Source of the DNA: Stramenopiles sp. TOSAG23-3 | Lineage: Eukaryota; Sar | Direction: 5' to 3' | NCBI GenBank assembly: GCA_900128585.1 | Contig: LT642523.1 | Location: forward strand, 1-15,398 | DNA: 15,398 bases | Shown: positions 12,201 to 15,329 of the stretch, piece by piece | Layout of the letters: each line of letters opens with the position of its first letter | Position numbering within the stretch: position 1 is the stretch's first letter | Notes under the pieces: generated by a model | Told to the model about the DNA's origin: nothing | The model's database searches: none | What the model saw: only the letters and a program-made list of their open reading frames with translations | Position numbers and translations under genes: made by a program

Positions 12201-13531
12201 TGGAAGACTCTCTTGATGAATGCATTGAGGAAGGTGCGCGAACGCTGGACCAAATGTGCTTTTCTTCTCAATTCTACCTGATGCACTCCATTGCAACGTA
12301 TGGGCAAATGATGATAATGTTTAGCATAGAAATCATGGTACGGTGGAACTACAACTTGTTCGGCGACCGCGCAGCTGCCATTTTGCTCCTCCTCGTCTCA
12401 TTGGCATGCTACTTTACGTTCTTGTTCAGCACATGGTTGACCGATAAATCTGGTATTTACCGTTTAAAACACGAAGACACAGCTTGGCATTCAACTCTAG
12501 GTGGTCCCGAAGAGGAAGAGTTTGGTATCCCGCGCTGGGATGAGCTTGACAAAATTAAAGGTGCATCCCACGAAGCATACTTAATGAATCAGAAGATTAC
12601 TTCCGAAACATTTCGTTATAAATTTTTGGATTACAACCGTCCTTGGCTGGTTAGTCAGTTGCCTGCCATATTGACCCCTCGAACATTGCGCCGCAGTAGA
12701 CCCTATTTAATTGCCCAGCTAACTAAAATTTTGGGTTCGGTTAACCCGGACGTATCGTCAGATTCAGACTCGGACGATGATGGTCGACCGAAGTTTGGTC
12801 CGGTGGCCTTGTCTACAACGTCCCGCTCGATCGCTCGCCTATGGCTTGCCCAGGCTCGCCGACGAAAGCGACTCCGTGAAGTTGTTCAGCCCTTGATTAA
12901 TCGGGCGCGTCGCAATGAGTGCGAAAAATGCCTCAGCAGGCAGCAATTGCAAGTTGAATTGGTCATTCCAATCGAGGTCCTTGGCGATAGGTTTGAGAAG
13001 GAACACCCAGACGATGAGTTTGACCAAGTTGCATGGAAGCAGTTTTTCAACAAAAATGCAAAGTTTCGAACCCTTTGTTTGAAATGTATTCAAGAAGAGC
13101 AAGCCGTCGCAAAAGAGAAGGCCATGCGCTCTCTGCAAGGGGCAGAAATTTCGGACTCGGATGACGAAGATCTTGGTGCCAGGTTTGGTGCAGTGTTTCT
13201 CAGTGCTGCCAGCGGCGCAATTTTGAAAAATTGGTACAGAAAAGCATCTGATATGGTGCGCAAGCGAGGTGGTAAAACTGGGGCTGCTGTATACATTAGT
13301 GATGACGATGAAGACGACGATGCCGCCGTAGGATGGGCGAAGAAGAAATTGAAGTTGAGTGAAGCATCAAAAGCAATTGCCATTAAGTGGCTGAGGATGG
13401 CTCGGGCCCGCAACCCCGTGGCGACGAAGAAAGGCAAACGGGAGGCATTAAAACTTGGACGTTCTCAACCTCGGCGAAGTCGACGAAAACCCCAACCGGG
13501 TGCTCCTCGGTCTGCAATTCGCCACAAGTAA
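2..13531 (+). CDS. Giant multi-IPT/TIG, Cys-rich, polytopic membrane protein (5' partial)
   Basis: The frame is open from base 2 to the TAA at 13529-13531, at least 4509 codons without a break. The first 29 codons already belong to an IPT repeat (WCRFG motif), so the gene starts left of the window; the TTG at 89 is not a start. Order in window residues: IPT/TIG array 1-2079; Cys-rich ephrin-receptor-like block 2080-2806; lone IPT 2873-2969; stem to 3616; polytopic membrane domain 3617-4147; cytosolic tail 4148-4509. Seen directly: repeated GP..GGT.V.V.G.NF, C.FG and C.SP motifs, CPAGFVC-type modules and long hydrophobic runs. Known of the families: IPT/TIG domains are Ig-like folds of surface receptors, and Cys-rich modules of this kind are extracellular. 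Inferred: a plasma-membrane adhesion or sensory protein with a very large ectodomain. No kinase, GPS, lectin or protease motif was recognised. A signal peptide would lie outside the window. Certain as a gene, uncertain in function. Confidence 0.96.
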   Translation, partial: TGSGFISGSTWCRFGASEIIQANVISSSKLRCIIVSKVPGRHGVYVSTNEQDFTTGDYSYEFLTILSVKSIFPDRGPASGHTPVTIRGENFMDSPHLHCKFGKDTAPARWINKQTLECITPSNIMGNVAVEVTNDMITYSTDKREFEFVQSTQLLSITPSSGPPVGGSEVIVRGSDFSYSNSLYCQFCDQWSEAAFISVSEVRCVTPPHSLGLCPVQISVNRVDTIGENQLFFGYSSLPEISSFSPTAGPVSGGTLIHIEGKHMNEKTMCKFGSMALIKPENVSNDSITCRSPKVSSLRNLRLRLTNNMVDLSYDTTTFRFYDSLYIHKISPSTGPQRGGSRVSIWGINFVNSRFLGCKFGAKIVDAIWISETKIECSAPQNSPGVYFVEVSNNGQQFSQNKRSFTVYPNTEIFGIQPKSGRTLGGTLITVYGHNFVHGPSLRCNFNNSEHSSAIFFNSTVIKCVTTPFKGDTGGAVDVRVSNNGMDYSNTRATFRYDAQFEITSIYPTSGPSTGNTIVKISGENFVNFSNFLCSFGNSTVKATFISTKEIECTSPPFSISRGVVSLDIALTGKEFTRNGKNFSFYAPEVLTGLSPQSIPANWDRPARLMLDGSNFLNSAHIKCRMFGFGAAPAFWISPTKVSCELPNLTGVVPGSYEIQVSNNGQNFGRQNVQFTKRRELTVVTASPTFGSTDGGTKVHITAVSIGENGNVRCRFGSRTVVGTVLASNEISCFTPRSHTNETVKMYISLDNTHFSPVGIDFNYVNPHRVDSVTPSRGPSFGGSRIRVKGINFVCHPVCYCKFGNSEKVVGYWVNETDILCDSSPGKEHSLVTISTNGFDFASSKALFHYYKSPLVSSIFPFTGSEEGGTKVRIIGANFINSENLMCRFGTQSLPVRALFVHRRLIECVTPAHLPGSVSVAVSNNAADYGYRTAVFNYENRLEIQSFTPSFGPSTGGTRVEIEGHQFQFNSLLSCKFNDTVVPGSYISHTKIFCLTPRGMAGAVELHVSGNGVDFVLAGSRFEFIALPKIDTISPIYALERSAVPITVRGHNFLENSSCSFGNMEMTKAIVLNTKEMQCLSPGNLTAGQHSFDIIAGTVATSSALVFTVEKPSLLRRIIPLKGSATGGTLIDVYGNNFIRNVHYNCSFGSLSSIATWIDPTRLQCFSPASPAVGTVPFILHQPAGIYQESRINFTYMVDAAVEEIRPGHGSYLGNTVVDVFGTHFVRSSTLVCIFGLRKVKASFVNSTFVKCVAPPQNTGVVNFAVSNNNIDLTPQLIQFEYQTGCQVLSLKPRRGPIVGGTRIEVRGTGFSRNEINCKFGFSAPKIVPAEFVNSELIFCISPEASEGMEVSLDVSNGPYHFSNDKVKFRFIEAPQITHIFPLRGPAGGGTTLKIRGNYLYDARSLVCRFKSDQRTLLQPVSWHSSKFVSCLTPPSELGKLEVSLTLNGHDFVVAPSTFEVYANPSIESITPEFGPQSGGSMVTVYGLHFSATNPRCNFGGFQVPAIFVTNTEIKCPSPPSPFRGTTSFSISMNGEDFTDRTEVQFEYTDIPTVIKTHSAFGPRRGNTISTFEVLESRNAESIKECRFGVNSVGTKSIQSDAHQITCASPQGFGMQSFSVSVDGRTFSSPQMYYYRKGAYVTNIIPNKAPASGGSIILVEGLNFTNSRDLSCRFGEVVVRAIWHSTKEIRCNCPRHVPSSVVFEVSNNGVDFSSSGKQFKFLASASVTAISPTHGPEDGGTVVTVFGIHFVASKDLVCKFGLVRTRVVEFISSTEIICIAPPAPTIGTTWGTFVEIANDNLTFTGNAEKFTYDPRVLIFDISPKSGYTRGGSRVMLYGTNFRNYLGLTCKFGTIDVPGYYISQSEVECISPLQVNDDVEVEVSLNGEDFSFSRRSFSYTETPTVSKIWPLSGPAWAGGTLVTVMGTAFSNTQHLSCRFGQLVVPAMQVSNAKMACRSPAAQPGLVSFEITTNGLDFSTSNMRFLYHTDVSVAYVRPTRSLSTGQIPVFFRGTNFMNSTSLGCRFGENSVRGVFISPTLVVCIAPAREMGAHNASVTVSAEVTNNGYDYSASNVKFQYTQFCPGSRYCPHLQVLMAPNGTASLGRGQFNFTMCKPGEFQPRRAQSRCLKCPVGYICPDFGMSKPDLCPAGFVCQSLGLREPTIRCPAGHYCMAGTKTDDPKDFAGLAAHSYWQSSTTDNARTSGARANENYAWIKESQTGLVAFNKSTRKWLYLPRPPPATGITRPEHEPMMLSGGSSFTGGHQYGPTNILQVRHYRKVRHDRSLSYPTTPESLSSLGLLADNETLLAEVPFPCPIGTYCRTGATHNDTVQRNFSRPQRCLDGFFCPFGSNSPEGSGPCPTGFYCPRRTEKDGPLQRQQVTLYEALVCPEGMYCPGVGNTGPIDCYPGTYNPFKGQSNCTTCPSGHICPGWKRTQPLICPAGFVCMSEGLSAPVVQCPAGYFCRAGTFTLQPNETYGRNPDLTWGVQNSYDIEMQRQALLLKLKSTAYKGYSSTYEYVATSTLQPLACAPGTFCFGGVAHPTTIDWIPSMPEGGTAPQTCTEGAYCESGTPTAAGTGPCFKGHYCPPGSSWPTQAPVGNFANRKGSVVPSLCFPGTWAPLNATINCRTCPAGHTCQSYGTYVPMICARGTYRSLADSVTCRLCPEGTWAPDFGLQDISMCEPCPPGRMCGIEGMYDLMQSKQCPDGHVCGEGTNKATQFLHPCPAGYWCDPEQPPSMQYAGTCLKGAYCRRGTKGYLKGYFKCPQGYYCPIGTASALPRETRCPYQTITQVGASTLVECEVDQVDVCDKIPGRSYLSKFAYTGLSTGETRTLDSTRDGSDATGEVEVIRKILVVNRTASDPFWQNDTVDLYRSCPFNVSLAGGEYITIIGRNFQDRYTLACLFRPPEISFEDAQATGDQFSGTWESKTRLRCRTPAFYGNQTWAVHVSNDGVTFSDTFALVLPVNKTMYNTTDSQEPYLPIATRLAVWDRQIYEAECLCHEGPFLGSKPTLLKRPDENDDEYLTRSQISFQSLLTCQALVEEQEGNRVYEEDWFRLPVLNLAEMEFQFSHLPTEMKYGDHYRIAIYVSPSVCQEQRCVGGGSRARVSGISELDTAGTADHTDDQWVSQLDSFPCTQPVILPDSFLSVSVDKHGLNKFSMLALEDTIFKVEVHILHGLFLSATHFFKNMSVVTLAAPDRANRTEGLEASQVQMRRPEPSISWARERVPMQYIFLAFYSKEEHESSVASPLNLPPRYQEFERGRVLVSFKRDPDQEQQPVVLDSLFDIEEVLVDGNFVRPQKGVKPGVGWWDPPDNLVLISHAMMLKYRETFHNLQISADKTLFFEFTKMMLPYLPYFSNCDGFDSYIPIWRLFEHPDCALPDVPDPTAAIEQDIKGGDMVRTDPRRKIPMFPHQDDVIGVQGLGFNQPVADICNFGTTCTYEEDLIQPEVNERWFEAPSGTGLFGIVRSPFAVTEYLNQAQLQNPMRFAEGDEKLQGLAINKQAKDLTFGPYLGFDPISYTRGTAEQGPSNHLSDDVLNNVHDMLRGGPDAIIPVGVDGDSRDELTMVCAKLCYPRAVSLEIEYWQLSNYEKTLLSITLVLDDWNKDFESLDYEFSFSMAPLGYVALIIAFAFSLDIFIILFVFVGIFSIGITGVFYANIRFTTRLETPPKFRLSSYITLVAPTACIGVVIGSTPIFAVSYLFYMLLYGGEAPFNFEKPFPTDTHFLFDNMANHWMVKKLDPATIGDTRHGRFGMVLLIIGLFCIVLSAQIFLPKRVSKREKEIEMKRDKQAQKETVWVPTLWKRSNFMFASVIMGIFCTILIELSFWSNFGTYVWFLILAFRPAGIVLDLVIEGQLGEALLASPLVATFSLCTDIVTLGSDDFMDFVLCFIVEFGMLLFERTFWDPGFGMIFEAFTEAAAKLVAWLRAKLKLKGKSKVEEQAEREKAAADQMKNRDAGVDYSTGDTVEPILGSFSGYSGDAFGMVYTTYYMYMFMVYRDPIQLPVLYGIKNQDMEYYLFFGVVNVPFQFVCDVLIHQCLEIFWGWKIYDYLVYTRYRYLQRETRWKGLEDSLDECIEEGARTLDQMCFSSQFYLMHSIATYGQMMIMFSIEIMVRWNYNLFGDRAAAILLLLVSLACYFTFLFSTWLTDKSGIYRLKHEDTAWHSTLGGPEEEEFGIPRWDELDKIKGASHEAYLMNQKITSETFRYKFLDYNRPWLVSQLPAILTPRTLRRSRPYLIAQLTKILGSVNPDVSSDSDSDDDGRPKFGPVALSTTSRSIARLWLAQARRRKRLREVVQPLINRARRNECEKCLSRQQLQVELVIPIEVLGDRFEKEHPDDEFDQVAWKQFFNKNAKFRTLCLKCIQEEQAVAKEKAMRSLQGAEISDSDDEDLGARFGAVFLSAASGAILKNWYRKASDMVRKRGGKTGAAVYISDDDEDDDAAVGWAKKKLKLSEASKAIAIKWLRMARARNPVATKKGKREALKLGRSQPRRSRRKPQPGAPRSAIRHK
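6386..6529 (+). repeat. 48-codon Cys-rich cassette, copy 1
   Basis: This cassette runs CPVGYICP, then LCPAGFVC, then RCPAGHYC, ending AGTKT. It has exactly the same length as the copy at 7262-7405, with 27 of 48 residues identical on an ungapped hand alignment. Both copies are followed by a long Cys-free insert and then a C..GT.C module, so the duplicated unit may be larger than the cassette. Confidence 0.8.
7262..7405 (+). repeat. 48-codon Cys-rich cassette, copy 2
   Basis: This is the partner of the cassette at 6386-6529, running CPSGHICP, LCPAGFVC shifted to ICPAGFVC, then QCPAGYFC and AGTFT. All six cysteines and the central CPAGFVC heptapeptide are conserved. The second copy is followed by a Cys-free, Tyr- and Leu-containing insert, then CAPGTFC. 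This is an internal protein duplication, not a mobile element. Confidence 0.8.
8618..8892 (+). other. Isolated IPT/TIG-like domain after the Cys-rich block
   Basis: The encoded segment starts CPFNVSLAGGEYITIIGRNF, followed by LACLF, a longer-than-usual loop with several acidic residues, then RLRCRTP and the VSNDGVTFS signature that closes an IPT repeat. It is separated from the main array by about 790 residues. The usual GP before GG is replaced by SLAGG, and C.FG by CLFRPP, so it is a diverged copy. It lies near the stem and membrane domain and may act as a membrane-proximal cap. Domain class is fairly secure; the role is inferred. Confidence 0.8.
8893..10849 (+). other. Membrane-proximal ectodomain (stem) of the giant protein, family not recognised
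   Basis: About 650 residues lie between the last IPT domain and the first hydrophobic segment. The segment is non-repetitive, with scattered cysteines (CLCHEG, CQEQRC, CTQP, NCDGF, CNFGTTC, CAKLC), several N-x-S/T sequons (NKT, NTT, NMS, NRT) and conserved-looking aromatic motifs. A mildly hydrophobic stretch near 9500-9560 (ILHGLFLSATHFF) is too short and too interrupted to call as a membrane helix. The segment is probably folded and extracellular, placed between the IPT and Cys-rich rod and the membrane domain. I do not recognise the fold. Confidence 0.55.
10850..12442 (+). other. Polytopic transmembrane domain of the giant protein
   Basis: Hydrophobic stretches occur around 10850-10975 (long enough for a two-helix hairpin), 11017-11125, 11255-11320, 11415-11480, 11490-11562, 11570-11636, 11639-11700, 11940-11995, 12041-12150, 12272-12345 and 12371-12436. 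This gives roughly 11-13 helices. A charged amphipathic segment (11760-11870, rich in K, E, A and R) separates the two halves and is likely a cytosolic loop. The motif CFSSQFYLM before one of the last helices, and the Trp- and Tyr-rich helices, look like a specific conserved family rather than a generic anchor. I do not recognise it as a known channel, GPCR or transporter family. Exact helix count and topology are inferred. Confidence 0.85.
12755..12859 (+). repeat. Tail motif 1: acidic Ser/Asp cluster plus basic helix
   Basis: The encoded segment starts SSDSDSDDD, continues KFGPVALS, and ends SRSIARLWLAQAR. It aligns with two later segments (13148-13249 and 13295-13405) as an acidic cluster, then LSxxSxxIxxxWxxxA with this copy carrying one extra-hydrophobic W position. 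Serines in the acidic run fit the CK2 S-x-x-D/E consensus (established motif; phosphorylation is inferred). Confidence 0.7.
12920..13087 (+). other. Paired CxxC motifs in the cytosolic tail (possible zinc-binding module)
   Basis: CEKC is encoded at 12920-12931 and CLKC at 13076-13087, 48 codons apart. The intervening stretch is rich in hydrophobic and charged residues (VELVIPIEVLGDRFE, then WKQFFNKNAKFRTLC). Four cysteines arranged as two CxxC pairs are the classic pattern of a structural zinc site, and the position after the last membrane helix places them in the reducing cytosol. Zinc binding is inferred only from spacing; no named zinc-finger family is recognised. Confidence 0.5.
13148..13249 (+). 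repeat. Tail motif 2: acidic Ser/Asp cluster plus basic helix
   Basis: The encoded segment starts ISDSDDEDLG, continues RFGAVFLS, and ends SGAILKNWYRKAS. It shares the R/K-FG-x-V-x-LS core with motif 1, and the S-x-x-I-x-x-x-W-x-x-x-A helix pattern with motifs 1 and 3. It follows the second CxxC pair by about 20 codons. Confidence 0.7.
13295..13405 (+). repeat. Tail motif 3: acidic Asp/Glu cluster plus basic helix
   Basis: The encoded segment starts ISDDDEDDDAAVGW, has a lysine-rich run in place of the FG core, then LSEASKAIAIKWLRMAR. The helix part matches motifs 1 and 2 (LSxxSxxIxxxW..xA). It is followed directly by a very basic C-terminus rich in Lys and Arg (13406-13528) that ends the protein. 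Confidence 0.7.
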
Positions 13532-13564
13532 AAAATATATTTTAAAATAAGTCTTATCATACGT

Positions 13565-13570
13565 AATAAA
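13565..13570 (+). terminator. Poly(A) signal AATAAA of the giant gene
   Basis: A canonical AATAAA starts 34 bases after the TAA stop. Further AATAAA-like strings follow at 13599 and beyond, so in this AT-rich context the site actually used is uncertain. Confidence 0.45.
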
Positions 13571-13580
13571 ATGATGGCTG

Positions 13581-13597
13581 TTATATAAAATAAACGT
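13581..13597 (+). repeat. 17-bp direct repeat, copy 1 (TTATATAAAATAAACGT)
   Basis: This is identical to 13709-13725, 128 bases downstream. Both copies are followed by AATAAAAA-type sequence, and TACGTAATAAAA also occurs near each copy (13560 and 13724). It could be a regulatory element or remnant of a local duplication. The AT-richness lowers its significance, although the CGT end is less expected by chance. Confidence 0.6.
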
Positions 13598-13708
13598 GAA
13601 TAAAAATAAAGCGATATGAATTTTAGCAGTCGCAAAGTTAGATCAGTTCTACAATTGGGATAATCTTGAGAGTCTTAAAACATACTACGGTATATCATTA
13701 GTTTTTTT

Positions 13709-13725
13709 TTATATAAAATAAACGT
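13709..13725 (+). repeat. 17-bp direct repeat, copy 2
   Basis: This is the exact second copy of the element at 13581-13597. It is preceded by a T-run (13702-13710) and followed by ACGTAATAAAAAC. Confidence 0.6.
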
Positions 13726-13910
13726 ACGTAATAAAAACAAAATATTATTTATTGGTTGTTTGTTATTTATTATCTTAATCATTGTACTCCACGTATGATC
13801 AGAAATTGATATTTTTTTTCGTATGATACTTCGAGTCAAAAGTTTTCTCAAATAACAGCTTTACAGCATTGCTTTAAAGAAAAGATACAATTTATTATAA
13901 TAATATTATA

Positions 13911-13945
13911 GAGAGAGGAGAGGAGGAGTAGTAGTACCGTAGTAG
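13911..13945 (+). repeat. GA-rich tract followed by TAG triplets
   Basis: An 18-base pure purine run (GAGAGAGGAGAGGAGGAG) passes into a short TAG-triplet stretch interrupted by CCG. It stands out in the AT-rich spacer and lies 20-50 bases before the ATG at 13965. It could be a GAGA-like promoter element or a microsatellite; neither can be proven here. Confidence 0.6.
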
Positions 13946-13980
13946 AAATAAAATTATTTAAAAAATGTTCACTTTCTTAT

Positions 13981-14072
13981 GTGAAAAAACTAATCATGTT
14001 TTCATTGTCCATTATTTACTGTTTCAAACTACCAACTTCATTGCACACGTGGAAGCATGAAATAGAAAATAG
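13981..14072 (+). other. Candidate 92-base intron in the 5' part of the glycosyltransferase gene
   Basis: GT at 13981 and AG at 14071-14072 would join a 16-base exon starting at ATG 13965 in frame with the open frame that precedes ATG 14168. The product would gain 37 N-terminal residues, starting MFTFLLLNYC, giving 346 residues in total. In support, the frame upstream of 14168 is open back to the TAG at 14063. Against, the donor GTGAAA is a weak match, no strong branch site or pyrimidine tract is visible, and chance GT/AG pairs are frequent. Confidence 0.2.
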
Positions 14073-14167
14073 TGTTGAACTATTGCGGGACAAGCCACCC
14101 ACTGGTCATTAACAAGCACATACTTGAAGTTGAACCGTCAACGGAACGGAAGAGTTTTTGTCGTAAA

Positions 14168-15097
14168 ATGCCACCCAAGAAGTGGTGGAAGCCGCTGCAG
14201 GAGCCAATGAAGTTGGGCGCTTGCTACAATGTTTTTGACGGGGAAGAACTTTTAGAATCATCGATTTTATCGATTAAAGACAACGTTGATTACGTTGTTG
14301 TAGTTTACCAGAGCATTTCGAACTTTGGGCAACAGTGCGACAAAGGCCTTGTGCCCCTCCTAAAACGATTGAAGAACGAGGGCCTTGTTCATGAGCTCGT
14401 GCACTACTCCCCAAGAAAGTTTTCTAAGGAAGAGAAGAAAGAATTGGTAAGCTCTCGAGCCACGGGCACTGATCTGGGGGGGGCGCGTGCCGAGGAAGTA
14501 GCAGACACATTTTTTAACGAACAGACAAAGCGTGAGATTGGCAGGACCGCATGCAAAGACGCTGGTTGCACCTATTTTATGTCTATGGACACTGACGAAT
14601 TTTACCTCAAGGGCCAGCTAGAAAGTGTCAAAAAGCTCGTTGCTGAAAGGGGATATGAAGGTGTTTTGTGTAAAATGCGGTACTTTTACAAGTACCCGCA
14701 GGTGGAATTGCTCCCTCGTGATGAGATGAATTATGTTGCAGTTATGTATCAAATAAGGGATGATATGCCGTTTAAACTTGGGTCACCTTACCCATATCTC
14801 ATTGACCCCACACGGAAGGTGGATGGGCTGCGGCTGTTGTACGCTTGCGAAAGAGACGTTTTGGAAATGTACCACTACTCTTTCGTGAGGAAGAACATAA
14901 GAAGCAAACTTATCAATGTTTCAAACCGTGGGAACTATCATCAAAATCTGCACGAATTTATGGAATACTTTGCAAAGTGGAAACCGCAGGACCCAGTGCG
15001 CCATCCGCATCCATATTTTGGAGAACTTTACAAGAACACAAAGATTGTACCCAACTACTTTAAAATCAACATTGGCGAAAAATTCACACTTCGTTGA
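14168..15097 (+). CDS. Putative GT-A-fold glycosyltransferase (GT2/GT92-like)
   Basis: A 309-residue protein starts at the first in-frame ATG and ends with TGA. The frame is open back to 14072 but contains only a GTG there, which is an unlikely eukaryotic start. Near the N-terminus, LGACYNVFDGEELLESSI (an NE-like acceptor segment) is followed by the hydrophobic strand DYVVVVYQS, which resembles the nucleotide-binding start of a GT-A fold. At residues 141-146 MDTDEFY gives a DxD motif, expected to bind metal and nucleotide-sugar and typical of GT92 and related GT2-like enzymes. His- and Tyr-rich C-terminal motifs (MYHYSFVRK, HPHPYF) fit the same class. No signal peptide or membrane anchor is seen from this start, which is odd for a Golgi enzyme, so it may be cytosolic or have an unseen N-terminal exon. 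Donor and acceptor are unknown. Relatives are known from algae and giant viruses, but the spacer length argues for a cellular genome. Confidence 0.78.
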   Translation: MPPKKWWKPLQEPMKLGACYNVFDGEELLESSILSIKDNVDYVVVVYQSISNFGQQCDKGLVPLLKRLKNEGLVHELVHYSPRKFSKEEKKELVSSRATGTDLGGARAEEVADTFFNEQTKREIGRTACKDAGCTYFMSMDTDEFYLKGQLESVKKLVAERGYEGVLCKMRYFYKYPQVELLPRDEMNYVAVMYQIRDDMPFKLGSPYPYLIDPTRKVDGLRLLYACERDVLEMYHYSFVRKNIRSKLINVSNRGNYHQNLHEFMEYFAKWKPQDPVRHPHPYFGELYKNTKIVPNYFKINIGEKFTLR

Positions 15098-15329
15098 AAG
15101 ACCCGCGTTATTTTTAAAATAATGGCTGTATCAGACGGAGAAAATCTTCTTCTCTCCAAATAAATATTGTTTAGTTTATTATTTATTAAAAAACAAAAAA
15201 AAGCTGGCTGTTGTTATTTAAAATATAATTAAAAAAATTCTTCCTCTCGTGTACCGGATTTACTAATCAATATTTTACAATTTATACCCTTGCTGTTATT
15301 TATTAGGTTTTTATCAAAATATTCCTCAA
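15098..15329 (+). other. AT-rich spacer after the glycosyltransferase gene
   Basis: These 232 bases contain the 3' flank of the glycosyltransferase gene, including the 14-base element AAAATAATGGCTGT at 15116-15129 shared with the giant gene's 3' flank. A poly(A) signal and A- and T-runs follow. TGTTATTTATTA at 15294 also occurs at 13761. The remainder probably holds the promoter and 5' leader of the gene beginning at 15330. Confidence 0.65.
15159..15164 (+). terminator. Poly(A) signal AATAAA of the glycosyltransferase gene
   Basis: AATAAA begins 62 bases after the TGA stop, preceded by a CT-rich stretch (CTTCTTCTCTCC) and followed by T-rich sequence, as expected for a cleavage site region. 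Confidence 0.55.

Larger units (their letters stand above)
13532..14167 (+). other. AT-rich intergenic spacer between the giant gene and the glycosyltransferase gene
   Basis: These 636 bases are strikingly AT-rich, with T and A homopolymer runs. They hold the 3' flank of the giant gene (poly(A) signal at 13565), a duplicated 17-bp element, a GA-rich tract at 13911 and presumably the promoter of the next gene. A 12-bp perfect palindrome (TATTTTAAAATA, 13538-13549) lies just after the stop. Many TATA-like strings occur, so no TATA box can be singled out. The ATG at 13965 opens a 31-codon frame ending at TGA 14058-14060, either an upstream ORF or a first exon. No RNA gene was recognised on either strand. 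Confidence 0.75.

Noticed and set aside
13538-13549. Perfect palindrome TATTTTAAAATA as a hairpin terminator
   Set aside because: It has no loop, is short and purely AT in an AT-rich spacer, and no stable stem is expected. Giant-virus-like hairpin termination was considered but not supported.
14072-14074. GTG at 14072 as the start of the glycosyltransferase
   Set aside because: Non-ATG starts are unlikely in this eukaryotic context; the first in-frame ATG is at 14168 and enzyme-like sequence begins just after it.
14476-14483. Run of eight G as a frameshift or sequencing error in the glycosyltransferase
   Set aside because: The frame and enzyme-like sequence continue intact on both sides, so no shift is needed.
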